NCBI RefSeq assembly: GCF_024320785.1
Contig: NZ_JANDBC010000001.1
Location: 1,990,001 to 2,054,000, forward strand
Length of the DNA: 64,000 bases
Direction: 5' to 3'
From: Gracilimonas sediminicola
GTDB lineage: Bacteria; Bacteroidota; Rhodothermia; Balneolales; Balneolaceae
In this document: positions 47,352 through 56,214 of the stretch, in pieces
How the letters are laid out: each line of letters begins with the position of its first letter
How positions within the stretch are numbered: the stretch's first letter is position 1
The notes under the pieces: generated by a model
Told to the model about the DNA's origin: nothing
Seen by the model: the letters and a program-made list of their open reading frames with translations, nothing else
Database searches by the model: none
Position numbers and translations under genes: made by a program

Positions 47352-47681
47352 ATGAGCGAGAACGGTAACAAACTGAATGAAGAACAGCAGGAACAACTAC
47401 TGTTTATGATGCTGGTTCAGCAACATCAGCAAATTGCAATGATGGGGCTTGGTAAGATTCAACACCCTGAGACAGGTCAAACAGAGAAAGACTTGTCGTC
47501 CGCCAAGTACGCAATTGATACCCTGGGCATGCTGAAGAAATTCACGGAAGGAAATCTTTCTAAGGAATCCGCGAATTACCTGGATCAGGCCCTCACAAAT
47601 CTGCGCCTGAATTACGCAGAAGAAAAGAAAAAAGAGAACAACGCTCCATCCGGAGAAGCTCCCGAAAAAGAAGATGAGTAA
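47352..47681 (+). CDS. DUF1844 family protein
   Basis: A 109-residue acidic, Gln/Glu-rich protein with the DUF1844 pattern EEQQEQLLFMMLVQQHQQIAMMGLGKI, followed by KDLSSAKYAIDTLGMLKKFTEGNL. Such proteins are small helical and of unknown role. Its stop region overlaps the NUDIX gene start by 8 bases, so the two are translated together. Confidence 0.85.
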   Translation: MSENGNKLNEEQQEQLLFMMLVQQHQQIAMMGLGKIQHPETGQTEKDLSSAKYAIDTLGMLKKFTEGNLSKESANYLDQALTNLRLNYAEEKKKENNAPSGEAPEKEDE

Positions 47682-48099
47682 CCCGGAAGCAAAGCCGGTA
47701 AAAGCAGCCGGTGGCATTGTTTTCAAATATCCCGATGGTTCTACCATGCCCGAAGTATTAATGATTTACAGAAACGGGTACTGGGATCTCCCAAAAGGAA
47801 AACTGGAAAAAGGCGAATCGCTGGAAATGTGTGCCGTCCGTGAGGTATCAGAAGAAGTGGGCAGTAGTTTGCCTGCTTTGGTGAGCGAAGTCGGCACTAC
47901 CTATCATGAATACCCGGAAAAAGGAAAGGTGGTGGGTAAAACTACCTGGTGGTATTCCATGATTTTAACCCGCCAAGAGGAATTTATCCCTGAAGAAAAA
48001 GAAGGAATCGAAAAAGTGGAATGGGTGCCTTTCCAGAAAGCGATTGATAGAGCCGGGTTTGATAACCTCAGGGAAATCCTGGCAAAATTCAGTCAATAA
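47674..48099 (+). CDS. NUDIX hydrolase
   Basis: A 141-residue hydrolase of nucleoside diphosphates linked to another group. The Nudix box runs from G42 to G63 (GKLEKGESLEMCAVREVSEEVG) with E48, R56, E57, E60 and E61 intact. The substrate is open; relatives include diadenosine polyphosphate and RNA-cap hydrolases. It overlaps the DUF1844 gene by 8 bases and ends in a two-way terminator. Confidence 0.9.
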   Translation: MSNPEAKPVKAAGGIVFKYPDGSTMPEVLMIYRNGYWDLPKGKLEKGESLEMCAVREVSEEVGSSLPALVSEVGTTYHEYPEKGKVVGKTTWWYSMILTRQEEFIPEEKEGIEKVEWVPFQKAIDRAGFDNLREILAKFSQ

Positions 48100-48135
48100 A
48101 AAAAGGTGCAACCCATTGGCTACACCTTATTTTTT
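48097..48135. terminator. Two-way terminator between NUDIX and TonB-1
   Basis: AAGGTG at 48103-48108 pairs with CACCTT at 48123-48128, with more partial pairing inside and A- and T-runs at each side. It can serve both convergent genes. Confidence 0.7.
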
Positions 48136-48157
48136 GTGATTACATTATGTATGGCTA

Positions 48158-48811
48158 TCAATTTTCAAGACGGAAATTGATAGATAGTGCGTACTGTACA
48201 CGAACCGGCCGACCACGCTGCATACCGGGAGTAAATTCGGCTTTCTTAACAGCTTTGAGAGCCTCTTCATCACAGCCGCCACCAATTCCGCGCACCACTT
48301 GTGCGTTTTCAACATTACCCTGTTCATTCACAATAAACTGAACGGTAACGCGGCCTTCAATTCCGGCTTTTCGAGCCATTTCGGGATATTTTACACTTCC
48401 CTGAAGTTTGGCCATGCCTCCTTTTAGTTCCGGCATCTGTTCCACTACTACAAAGAAGTCTTCTTCTTCCTCTTCTTCAGGCGGGGGTGGTGGAAGATCC
48501 ATGGGCGCATCCATATCCAGCTCGGCGTCCATGTCAATCATCTCATCCTCAATAATTTCATCGTTAGGGACTTCAACCGGAACTGGTGGCCGGGGTGGTG
48601 GAGGCGGAGTTTCCACTTGCTTGGTTTGAATGACTTCCTCCATCTCAACAACTTCCTGCTCATCCAGTGCAATTTCTTTAGGTGGCTCAGTTTCTATATT
48701 AACCTTTACCACAGCGATCATGAAAAGCAGGGCAAATATGGTTCCCACTTCCAGGATGATGGTGTAGGATTTCCTGAGATTTACCTTTGGTGACTTTCTC
48801 TCGTTTCTCAT
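48158..48811 (-). CDS. TonB family energy transducer, copy 1
   Basis: A 217-residue TonB-like protein: one membrane helix near residues 18-36, a rigid proline/acidic spacer (PPPPPRPPVPVEVPNDE, then MDLPPPPPEEEEEEDFF) and a C-terminal TonB domain (QMPELKGGMAKLQGSVKYPEMAR ... FTPGMQRGRPVRVQYALSINFRLEN). It should pass proton-motive force from ExbBD to outer-membrane transporters; no exbB or exbD is nearby. By hand count it differs from copy 2 in about 19 of 217 residues, most of them before residue 46. Confidence 0.9.
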   Translation of the reverse strand: MRNERKSPKVNLRKSYTIILEVGTIFALLFMIAVVKVNIETEPPKEIALDEQEVVEMEEVIQTKQVETPPPPPRPPVPVEVPNDEIIEDEMIDMDAELDMDAPMDLPPPPPEEEEEEDFFVVVEQMPELKGGMAKLQGSVKYPEMARKAGIEGRVTVQFIVNEQGNVENAQVVRGIGGGCDEEALKAVKKAEFTPGMQRGRPVRVQYALSINFRLEN

Positions 48812-48993
48812 GGTTACTCCCTGTAATTAAATAATTCGGAACTTGAGTATCCGTTAAACTCATTAGTATCAACAAAACAACGACTTATATCGTTTTGTTA
48901 ACTAACTAATAAAGATTTTATTGGATTGCAAATCCGGATTGTGGCAATACCGAGGCCGTAATAAGGAGGAGGCGAAAGCAAAGTAAACGGCAT

Positions 48994-49023
48994 AAAAAAG
49001 GTGTGACCGAAAAGCCACACCTT
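48994..49023 (-). terminator. Terminator for TonB copy 2
   Basis: AAGGTGTG at 48998-49005 pairs with CACACCTT at 49016-49023; read on the minus strand a T-run follows. Its stem is close to the one after TonB copy 1. Confidence 0.7.
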
Positions 49024-49049
49024 AAAATAACTCAACAAATGTATTTGAA

Positions 49050-49703
49050 TTAGTTTTCCAATCGGAAGTTGATAGACAAGGCATACTGTACACGTACAGG
49101 TCGTCCTCGCTGCATACCCGGAGTAAAGCTCGCTTTTTGAACGGCTTTCAGGGCTTCTTCATCACATCCACCGCCAATTCCACGAACAACCTGGGCGTTC
49201 TCAACTTTACCCTGCTCATTCACAATAAACTGAACGGTAACGCGGCCTTCAATACCGGCGCGACGTGCCATTTCAGGATATTTTACACTACCCTGAAGTT
49301 TAGCCATACCGCCTTTCAATTCCGGCATCTGCTCTACAACCACAAAGAAATCCTCTTCTTCCTCTTCTTCAGGGGGAGGAGGAGGTAAATCCATCGGGGC
49401 GTCCATATCAAGTTCGGCATCAAGGTCAATCATTTCGTCCTCAATAATTTCATCATTGGGAACTTCGACCGGGACCGGTGGACGAGGTGGTGGTGGAGGG
49501 GTTTCAATTTGTTTGGTCTGGATTACTTCCTCCATCTCAACAACTTCCTGCTCATCAAGAGCAATTGCTTTCGGGGGCTCAGTTTCGATCGTAACCTTAA
49601 CGGCTGTGATCATAAAAAGCAGAGCAATAATCAAACCTGCCTCCAGATAGACAGTGTAAGATCTTTTCAGATCTGCTTTAGGTGATTTTCTTTCATTTCT
49701 CAT
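49050..49703 (-). CDS. TonB family energy transducer, copy 2
   Basis: A 217-residue protein nearly identical to copy 1 from residue 46 onward, including the whole proline spacer and TonB domain; the N-terminal helix region differs (residues about 10-45). It has the same length and layout. The near identity in the C-terminal part means either a recent duplication or gene conversion. Terminators behind both copies are also alike. A single-gene transcript is likely. Confidence 0.9.
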   Translation of the reverse strand: MRNERKSPKADLKRSYTVYLEAGLIIALLFMITAVKVTIETEPPKAIALDEQEVVEMEEVIQTKQIETPPPPPRPPVPVEVPNDEIIEDEMIDLDAELDMDAPMDLPPPPPEEEEEEDFFVVVEQMPELKGGMAKLQGSVKYPEMARRAGIEGRVTVQFIVNEQGKVENAQVVRGIGGGCDEEALKAVQKASFTPGMQRGRPVRVQYALSINFRLEN

Positions 49704-49828
49704 AATTCAAATACAATGTTTATCTGTTGTAACGATAAGTTGAAAAGAACGTGATTTTATACATACTCTGCAAGTGGCAGAACAGTAATTTAACTCTTTA
49801 AACAAATTTTTAGTGTGCAGGCTTTTTA

Positions 49829-50491
49829 TCAGACATCAAGTAGTATAAACTGAACGGTCTCCTTAATTCGGAATGAGGCTATTCTTCCGGCTTTTTTTCC
49901 GGGTTTGTAGCGTTGAATTTGAATGGCCTTCAATACGGCTTTATCACACCCGCCGCCAATTCCCCGCACGATAACCGGGTTGTGAACTCGGCCATGTTCA
50001 TCAACATCAAATTCCACTTCCACAATGCCCTGAATTCCCATACGACGAGCCATCACCGGATATTCAATGCTTTGTCTGAACGCATCCTCACCACCAATCA
50101 TCACCGGGAGTTGCTCAATATCTTTAAGAAGATCATGATTTACATCTACAAAAATTTGTCCCGGCAACGGAGGAACCATAAGCCTGTCAGTAGTATTGAA
50201 CTCATTGATTTCTATGGGGGGTGGATCGATGGGTTCATCATCGGGGATTTTCACGGGTATGGTTGGGACCGGAGGTGGTTTCATTATGGTCCTTGTTTCT
50301 GAAACGGACGGGGGGAGAATGAGTGCCGTTTCTTCACTTTTCACATAAGAGATTTGATTTGCCCCTTGTTCCGGAAGCTGAATCTTGGTTGCCACAATCA
50401 TTAGCACAAGCGCAATAATGATCCCGCCCTCAATCACCAGAGGGTAACACAACTTTAAATCAGCTGACGGAACTTTTCGTAGCATAAGCAC
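49829..50491 (-). CDS. TonB family energy transducer, copy 3
   Basis: A 220-residue paralogue: membrane helix LVIEGGIIIALVLMIVATKI, shorter spacer (PPPVPTIPVKIPDDEPIDPPPIE) and TonB domain with GIQGIVEVEFDVDEHGRVHNPVIVRGIGGGCDKAVLKAIQ. The C terminus ends KETVQFILLDV rather than NFRLEN. It is clearly diverged from copies 1 and 2, so it probably serves different partners. Confidence 0.88.
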   Translation of the reverse strand: MLMLRKVPSADLKLCYPLVIEGGIIIALVLMIVATKIQLPEQGANQISYVKSEETALILPPSVSETRTIMKPPPVPTIPVKIPDDEPIDPPPIEINEFNTTDRLMVPPLPGQIFVDVNHDLLKDIEQLPVMIGGEDAFRQSIEYPVMARRMGIQGIVEVEFDVDEHGRVHNPVIVRGIGGGCDKAVLKAIQIQRYKPGKKAGRIASFRIKETVQFILLDV

Positions 50492-50578
50492 CTGTTCTAA
50501 AATGCTATTGTAAAATCAATACACCTTTTAAAATAGTAAAATTGACGAAAAAAGCACTCGTTATTACCCCAATAGCTA

Positions 50579-51220
50579 CTATTTCAGCCTGAAGTGAACC
50601 AGTTGCTTCATGCGTACCTTCACCAGCTTACCGTTTTGAATACCCGGAGTATAGTTTTGCAGCTTGATGGCTTCCAGAACTTCTTCATCACAACCGGCAC
50701 CGATGCCCCGGATAATTTCAGGGTCTTCTACTTCTCCCTTCTCATTCACAATAAAGCGGACTTCAACAGTTCCCTCAATCCCATTTCTTTTTGCGAGTTC
50801 AGGGTAGGTGATGTCGCTGTACAGGGCTTTGATTCCACCTTTCATTTTGGGCATAAACTGGACCTGCTCAAGAATCTCCGGCTCCTCATCGCCGGCTTCT
50901 TCCGGAGGTAAGGATAGTGCGGCTCCGGTATCGCCGAACTCAGGAAACTCAATATCGGGGGCTTCAATTGGCTCATCATTTGGTACAGCAGCGGGGATGC
51001 GAGCCAAAGGTGGCGCAGCAGGTGGTTTTTCCTGTTTTGTGATTGGAGAAAGTACGATAGGAGGCTCATCCTTGATAATGAAGTCAGAGCCGTCGGTTCC
51101 TGAAACCGGTAAATGAAATTTAATGGCCCCAATGAAAATCAGAAGTGCTGCGATTAATCCCAACTCGCATAGCAGGGTGTAGTTTTTGCGAAGATCGAAA
51201 GTGGATTTTGAAGAGCGCAT
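50579..51220 (-). CDS. TonB family energy transducer, copy 4
   Basis: A 213-residue paralogue: membrane helix LLCELGLIAALLIFIGAIKF, spacer APPLARIPAAVPNDEPIEAPDI, then TonB domain with GIEGTVEVRFIVNEKGEVEDPEIIRGIGAGCDEEVLEAIKLQNYTPGIQNG. Most upstream and first transcribed of the four if they are one unit, though gaps of 87-240 bases between the copies argue for separate transcripts. Confidence 0.88.
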   Translation of the reverse strand: MRSSKSTFDLRKNYTLLCELGLIAALLIFIGAIKFHLPVSGTDGSDFIIKDEPPIVLSPITKQEKPPAAPPLARIPAAVPNDEPIEAPDIEFPEFGDTGAALSLPPEEAGDEEPEILEQVQFMPKMKGGIKALYSDITYPELAKRNGIEGTVEVRFIVNEKGEVEDPEIIRGIGAGCDEEVLEAIKLQNYTPGIQNGKLVKVRMKQLVHFRLK

Positions 51221-51284
51221 TTTTCTATGGATTAGTTTAAAAGTTACATCAATTAACTAATCTGTAAAGGCACTTGTAATCACA

Positions 51285-51692
51285 TTATGATGCGGGGTCA
51301 GTGTTAAATTCGGGGACCTTTTTGGCGAGAATGTAAAGAACCAAAATGGCAAGGCCGGTTCCGGATAGGTCCGCAATAAAGTCCATGAACTCAGGGCTTC
51401 GTCCGGTAGGCAATAAATACTGAAGTATTTCTACAATCAATCCGAATAGGGTACCCACTATAAAAACAGGGATAAGCTTGAATTTATCTTTCAGAAAGCG
51501 AACCAGGCCAAAAAAGAAGGTCCATGCTCCAAACATGATGAGATGAACCAATTTATCCATTCCCAAAAGTGATTGGGGGACATCGTAGCTTACCGGAAAA
51601 AGTGTTCCGTACAAGATGGCACCTGTAGAAATAACCAAGAGCGTAAGATAAAGCTTGACCGATCGGGTCAGGATTTTGGTCGGTTTTGTCAT
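51285..51692 (-). CDS. VanZ family membrane protein
   Basis: A 135-residue membrane protein with four helices: LTLLVISTGAILYGTLFPV, MDKLVHLIMFGAWTFFFGLV, IPVFIVGTLFGLIVEILQYLL and GTGLAILVLYIL. It has the VanZ-like pattern DKLVHLIMFGAWTF and GLIVEILQYLLPTGRSPEFMDFIADLSG, with charged loop residues in the order expected for the family. Original VanZ gives low-level teicoplanin resistance, but most members are unassigned. It lies 3 bases after the NAD(P)HX repair gene, so it is cotranscribed. Confidence 0.88.
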   Translation of the reverse strand: MTKPTKILTRSVKLYLTLLVISTGAILYGTLFPVSYDVPQSLLGMDKLVHLIMFGAWTFFFGLVRFLKDKFKLIPVFIVGTLFGLIVEILQYLLPTGRSPEFMDFIADLSGTGLAILVLYILAKKVPEFNTDPAS

Positions 51693-51695
51693 TCT

Positions 51696-53195
51696 TTAGA
51701 TAATATCAATGGGTGCTAAAGAACCGGAGTTCTCCACAAAATATTGTTGTGCTTTCTGGAAGCCGTCCAATAATCCGTAAAAACAAGCCAGCTCAGATGA
51801 TGAATATTTCAGCCAATAAGCCCCTACTTTTCCGGCCAGCACGTCTCCGAATCCGGCTCGGGAAAAGATACGGGTTTCGTATCCTGTTAAATACGCATCT
51901 CCGGTTTCTGTTCCAACAATGGATGGCATTCCCTTACTCAATAGGGTAATTTTTTCTTCTCTTGCTTTTTCTTTAGTGAGGTTGAGCTGGTCAAAATCAT
52001 CGTTTACTTCCTGATTAAACAGCGTTTTTAACTCCCCGGGATGAGGTGTTAAAATCCAATTTGAACCCTCAGGTCGTTTTCGATTTTCCATTTTAGAAAG
52101 AGCAAACAAAGCATCGGCATCTATGAGTACATCACCTTCAAAATTCCGGAGTATGCTCTGGGTGAACCGGATGGTTTCCTGCTGCCTTCCCAGTCCCGGA
52201 CCAATTAAAACTTTTCCGGGCTTTTCGGCGATGATGTCCAGCACTTGTTCAACATGCTCTTCCTTGAAGTACACATCATCACGATCTCCTACCGGTTTCT
52301 TGATGATCTGTACCAGCTGCTTCTCATAAATTTCGAGTAATCCTTTTGGGGTGATCAGGACCACAGCTCCGAGTCCTGCCGACCAGACACTTTTTGCAGC
52401 AAGAATTCCGGCTCCGGTCAACCCTTCCGACCCGGCTATGATATAAAGTACGCCGCCATCATATTTGTGCTTCTGTCTTTTTGGGGATGGGGAAGCTGCT
52501 TCGACCCAGCTTCTGTCAATTAATGCGGCAGTAGGTTTTTTAAACTTGTTGGGGAAGGAAAGTTCACACAGAATAACTTCTCCGGACGTATCAAAGCCCT
52601 GGTTCAGATAAAAACCGGTTTTTAAGGCACCGAAGCTCAGCGTGAAATCAGCCTGAACCGCAGTTCCAAGAATGAGACCCGAATCAGCATGCAATCCGGT
52701 GGGGACATCCAAAGCAAAAACCGGGACTTCCTGTGTATTGATCCATGATATGGCATCGGAGTAAGGGGCGCGGACGTCTGAGTTCAGTCCCGTTCCTAAC
52801 ATGCCATCAACGATAAAGTCGAATGCGCTCGGGTTGAAGTCTTCCCAATCCAGCAGCTCGATGTCTTCATCAAGCTTTTGGAGCAGCCCAAGGTTTTCCA
52901 GGGTATCAGGGCTCAGGTCACCGGTTCCGGATAAAAAACAAATCGTAATTTTAAATCCCTGTTGAGAGAGGAGCCGGGCTATGACCAGCGCATCTCCGGC
53001 ATTATTCCCTTTTCCGCAAAAGAAAACCCCATGTGAGCCTGAAGGGAGCTGGGACTGAATAAAATCAGCTGCCCGTGTTCCGGCAATTTCCATCAGGGTA
53101 AAACCATCAATGCCAAACTCCGAGATGGTCTTTTCATCCATAAACCGGGATTGCTCAGCCGAGCACAAATAATATGAATGAGGAACTAAATCCAT
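51696..53195 (-). CDS. nnr: Bifunctional NAD(P)HX epimerase/dehydratase
   Basis: A 499-residue fusion. The N-terminal YjeF_N half (residues about 1-215, FFCGKGNNAGDALVIARLL and VFALDVPTGLHADSG) epimerises NAD(P)HX; the C-terminal ADP-dependent dehydratase half (residues about 225-499) has GGVLYIIAGSEGLTGAGILAA, GPGLGRQQ, TPHPGELKTLF and AGFGDVLAGKVGAY. The two repair hydrated NAD(P)H. In the last motif Phe replaces the more usual Thr or Ser before GD. It is followed by VanZ at 3 bases. Confidence 0.93.
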   Translation of the reverse strand: MDLVPHSYYLCSAEQSRFMDEKTISEFGIDGFTLMEIAGTRAADFIQSQLPSGSHGVFFCGKGNNAGDALVIARLLSQQGFKITICFLSGTGDLSPDTLENLGLLQKLDEDIELLDWEDFNPSAFDFIVDGMLGTGLNSDVRAPYSDAISWINTQEVPVFALDVPTGLHADSGLILGTAVQADFTLSFGALKTGFYLNQGFDTSGEVILCELSFPNKFKKPTAALIDRSWVEAASPSPKRQKHKYDGGVLYIIAGSEGLTGAGILAAKSVWSAGLGAVVLITPKGLLEIYEKQLVQIIKKPVGDRDDVYFKEEHVEQVLDIIAEKPGKVLIGPGLGRQQETIRFTQSILRNFEGDVLIDADALFALSKMENRKRPEGSNWILTPHPGELKTLFNQEVNDDFDQLNLTKEKAREEKITLLSKGMPSIVGTETGDAYLTGYETRIFSRAGFGDVLAGKVGAYWLKYSSSELACFYGLLDGFQKAQQYFVENSGSLAPIDII

Positions 53196-53213
53196 TTCCG
53201 TTAGCTAAAATAA

Positions 53214-53302
53214 AATTAAACGCAGAGGCGCAGAGTGCTTGTAAAGATCGCAGAGTAAAATTCTTAGCGTTCTTTGCGATATCTCAGCGACCTTCGTGTT
53301 AA
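53214..53302. repeat. Dispersed palindrome (GCAGAGGCGCAGAG family)
   Basis: Between proS and the repair enzyme, TAAACGCAGAGGCGCAGAG is matched by a degraded inverted half near TTAGCGTTCTTTGCG and ATCTCAGCGACCTTCG. Intergenic palindromes of this kind (AACGCAGAG...CTCTGCG) are widespread in Bacteroidota genomes as I recall; the role is unknown. Confidence 0.55.
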
Positions 53303-53307
53303 AAAAA

Positions 53308-54774
53308 TTAGTACGACCGAGCAAACAACACCTTCTGCTTAGAAGGCTTCCCGGTTACCATACATTTTCCTTCTTCCCCATCCTCAAGCGGAATCAGGCG
53401 AATGGTTGCTTTGGTATCTTCTTTAATTTTTTCTTCGGTCTCCGCCGTTCCATCCCAATGGGCCCAAACAAAGCCGCCTTTGTCTTCAATCACCTTGCGG
53501 AACTCGTCATAAGAATCAACGTGTGAAGTCATTTCTTCCCGTCGTTCTTTAGCTTTGGTGAACAATTCATCCTGAATATCAGCCAAGAGCTTTTGGATAC
53601 GCTCGCTGAGTCCTTCCCGGGATTCAATGTTTTTCTCTTTGGTATCCCGGCGCGCCAGTTCTACATTATTGTTCTCCAGATCACGGGGGCCAACGGCTAT
53701 TCTTAATGGGATACCGGCCGCTTCATGCTCGGCAAATTTGTAACCGGGGTTTTGATTGTCCCGGTCATCCACTTTGATGCGTACACCCAACTCTTTCAGC
53801 TCATCATAGATGCTATCGGCGTATTCGAGCACGGCTTCACGTTGCTCATCGCTTCGGTAAATAGGCACAATTACAACCTGAGTAGGGGCCAGTTTAGGAG
53901 GAAGCACCAGTCCCTGATCATCGGAGTGAGTCATAATCAGCCCGCCGATTAACCGGGTGGAAACGCCCCAGCTTGTGGCCCATACCAGTTTATGCTCGCC
54001 GTCTTTGTCCTGAAATTTTACATCAAATGCTTTGGCGAAATTCTGTCCCAGGAAATGTGATGTTCCGGCCTGCAGGGCTTTTCCGTCCTGCATCAGTGCT
54101 TCAATACAATAGGTCTCAACAGCGCCGGCAAATCGTTCGCTGGCTGTTTTCACCCCTTTAATGACCGGCATGGCCATGAATTCTTCAGCAAAAGTTTCAT
54201 AAACGTCCAGCATCTGGCGCGTTTCTGCTTCGGCTTCTTCTTTTGTGGCGTGAGCCGTGTGACCTTCCTGCCAGAGAAATTCCATGGTTCGCAAGAACAA
54301 ACGGGTACGCATTTCCCAGCGGACCACATTTGCCCACTGATTCACCAAAATAGGAAGGTCGCGGTATGACTGAATCCATCCGCGATAGGTGTCCCAGATA
54401 ATGGTCTCTGAAGTAGGACGTACAATGAGTTCTTCTTCCAGCTTCGATTCAGGATCCACTTCCACTCCGCCATCCACACTTTTGAGTCGGCTGTGAGTAA
54501 CTACGGCACATTCCTTGGCAAAGCCCTCAACGTGCTGCGCCTCCTTAGATAAAAATGACTTTGGGATAAACAGGGGGAAGTAGGCATTTTCATGGCCGGT
54601 ATCCTTAAACATCTGGTCCAGGGCTTCACGCATGTTTTCCCAGAGCGCCATACCATTCGGTCGAATCACCATGCTTCCACGCACGGGAGAGTGCTCCGCC
54701 AGTTTAGCTTCCCGAACTACATCCAGATACCATTGTGAATAATCTTTTTCCTGTGAAGTTATTTTTTGTGCCAT
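53308..54774 (-). CDS. proS: Prolyl-tRNA synthetase (short, archaeal-like type)
   Basis: A 488-residue class II synthetase charging tRNA-Pro. It starts [38 protein letters not shown], a hallmark of the archaeal/eukaryote-like ProS form lacking the bacterial editing insert. Class II motifs follow: motif 2 region around [26 protein letters not shown] and motif 3 near [17 protein letters not shown], with an anticodon-binding domain at the C terminus ([15 protein letters not shown] onward) ending in [10 protein letters not shown]. Preceded upstream by a 600-base gap. Confidence 0.95.
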   Translation of the reverse strand: MAQKITSQEKDYSQWYLDVVREAKLAEHSPVRGSMVIRPNGMALWENMREALDQMFKDTGHENAYFPLFIPKSFLSKEAQHVEGFAKECAVVTHSRLKSVDGGVEVDPESKLEEELIVRPTSETIIWDTYRGWIQSYRDLPILVNQWANVVRWEMRTRLFLRTMEFLWQEGHTAHATKEEAEAETRQMLDVYETFAEEFMAMPVIKGVKTASERFAGAVETYCIEALMQDGKALQAGTSHFLGQNFAKAFDVKFQDKDGEHKLVWATSWGVSTRLIGGLIMTHSDDQGLVLPPKLAPTQVVIVPIYRSDEQREAVLEYADSIYDELKELGVRIKVDDRDNQNPGYKFAEHEAAGIPLRIAVGPRDLENNNVELARRDTKEKNIESREGLSERIQKLLADIQDELFTKAKERREEMTSHVDSYDEFRKVIEDKGGFVWAHWDGTAETEEKIKEDTKATIRLIPLEDGEEGKCMVTGKPSKQKVLFARSY

Positions 54775-55262
54775 GAACCTGTTTAATGTGATTTTTTACT
54801 TGAAGGGTGAAGTTAAGAAATGTAGCGTAGAGAATAAGGCAATGAAGGCGAAAACTTTTTGTGCTTAATCAGCCTTAATAACTTAAATATTCATCTTATT
54901 TCTCGTTATGAAGCTCCTGCTTCTTAGTGCACTCCGGAAAGCTCCAGCTTCAAGTGGAATAAGTGTTAGAGCCTTTACAAATTTGCTTGTTCATTTGTGC
55001 CGACAAAAGAACCAAAAACTCCCGGCGGCGAAAAAGGGGCTAAAGCTGACTTCATTTCGCTAAAAGAAATCAATGCTCCTTCCCGTTCCCTGTTTGCTTC
55101 CTGATTTCTCAGCGGTATGATTTCTTTCTTAACGCTTCATTACATCATCTTCTCGACGCACCTTTTTCTAAGGCCGGTTAAACAGTATTAATCTTGTTAC
55201 TGAGATTATCAGGGACTGGCGATTTCAGATTGTTATTAATGAAGCACATCCACAAAAAAATG
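54775..55262. other. Noncoding gap with degraded repeat-like DNA
   Basis: The gap between proS and tRNA(CAT) has no credible gene. On the plus strand 54992-55101 reads open through VPTKEPKTPGGEKGAKADFI and SLKEINAPSRSLFAS before a stop, with no start codon or ribosome site; I recall similar short frames between genes in other Bacteroidota, so it may be a dispersed repeat. A palindromic stretch with GAAGCTCC and GGAAAGCTCCAGCTTC is near 54908-54951. Confidence 0.4.
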
Positions 55263-55295
55263 TTTTACCCTTTGTTTCAGAATGCCGTATATTTG
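55263..55295 (+). promoter_or_regulatory. Candidate promoter for tRNA(CAT)
   Basis: TTTT at 55263-55266 and an exact TAnnTTTG match, TATATTTG at 55288-55295, are 21 bases apart. The predicted start near 55302 leaves an 80-base leader before the tRNA. Confidence 0.4.
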
Positions 55296-55381
55296 ATGCC
55301 CTTCTTGAAAGGACCCACTAAAGCTCTAAAGCACAAAAGTAAATTTTAGTGTTTTTTGAGATTTCGTGGCGATTCAAAGAT

Positions 55382-55455
55382 GCCGTGGTAGCTCAGATGG
55401 TTAGAGCGCACGACTCATAATCGTGAGGTCGACGGTTCAATTCCGTCCCACGGTA
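55382..55455 (+). tRNA. tRNA with CAT anticodon (Met, or Ile2)
   Basis: 74 bases; acceptor GCCGTGG pairs with CCACGGT (G-T at the first pair), anticodon stem CACGA/TCGTG with loop CTCATAA (anticodon CAT), T-stem GACGG/CCGTC. The anticodon stem lacks the three G-C pairs of an initiator and position 1 is paired, so it is not tRNA-fMet. The CGACTCATAATCG core recalls Ile2 tRNAs (lysidine-modified) as well as elongator Met. CCA is not encoded. Confidence 0.9.
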
Positions 55456-55468
55456 CAAAAAATATATC

Positions 55469-55500
55469 AAGCCTGATTCGTAATCGAGTCAGGCTTTTTT
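55469..55500 (+). terminator. Terminator after tRNA(CAT)
   Basis: AAGCCTGATTCG pairs with CGAGTCAGGCTT (12 pairs, one G-T) around a TAAT loop, followed by a T-run. It lies 13 bases after the tRNA. Confidence 0.88.
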
Positions 55501-55562
55501 ATTTTCTAATAAGATTGTGAATCTTCATATTAGACTTTCTTATTAACTATATAACTCCCGGG

Positions 55563-56189
55563 ATGAAAAAATCTGAACAATACGAAATGGCGCTGTTGGC
55601 TGAAAAGGCATTGAGGAAAGCCGAGGCAAAGTATGGCGAGCTGATGGAGGAGCTTAAGCAGGAAGAGGAATATAAGGCAAGCAACCTTGCTGTTTCTGTT
55701 CATGATTCTATCCGGAACCTGTCCCGGAAAGTAGAAGCCTATCTGAAAGATCAGATCTCCATCGATAAGCTGATTGATGAATTCGTGTTTGAGTATGATA
55801 TCATCGACGGGGAGATGGAAATCGAAAAAGAAGCTTCTCCCAAGATAAAACGGCTTGCCAAGCGGCTGCTTTCCAGCTACGAAGATTTTATCATTAAAGT
55901 AGGCGGGAAAAGAAAGCTCAAAAAGCTGGAAAATACCGAGGTGCTTGCTTATCCCAAAAAATCAAAAGGGAAAGCGTACCTGTTTTGGCTGGTTGGGTTT
56001 TTCGGTATCCTCGGTTTCCACCGCTTTTACCTGGGCCGAACCGGAACCGGCATCGGGTGGCTGCTTACCGGAGGATTGATGGGACTTGGTGCACTTTATG
56101 ATCTGTTTGCCTTGTCAAAAATGGTGGAGGAGCAGAATATGTATAATGAACTGCGATCTGCCAAATTGAAGCAACTGGCAGGAGAATAA
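55563..56189 (+). CDS. TM2 domain-containing protein
   Basis: A 208-residue protein. The N-terminal part (residues 1-135) is charged and helical (EKALRKAEAKYGELMEELKQEEEYK), looking like a coiled coil. A C-terminal TM2 domain (residues about 138-195) contains AYLFWLVGFFGILGFHRFYLGRTGTGIGWLLTGGLMGLGALYDLF, including the family's HRFYLG motif. The TM2 role is unknown in bacteria. Monocistronic by context. Confidence 0.88.
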   Translation: MKKSEQYEMALLAEKALRKAEAKYGELMEELKQEEEYKASNLAVSVHDSIRNLSRKVEAYLKDQISIDKLIDEFVFEYDIIDGEMEIEKEASPKIKRLAKRLLSSYEDFIIKVGGKRKLKKLENTEVLAYPKKSKGKAYLFWLVGFFGILGFHRFYLGRTGTGIGWLLTGGLMGLGALYDLFALSKMVEEQNMYNELRSAKLKQLAGE

Positions 56190-56214
56190 CAGCATTTCAG
56201 GAAAATTCAGATAT

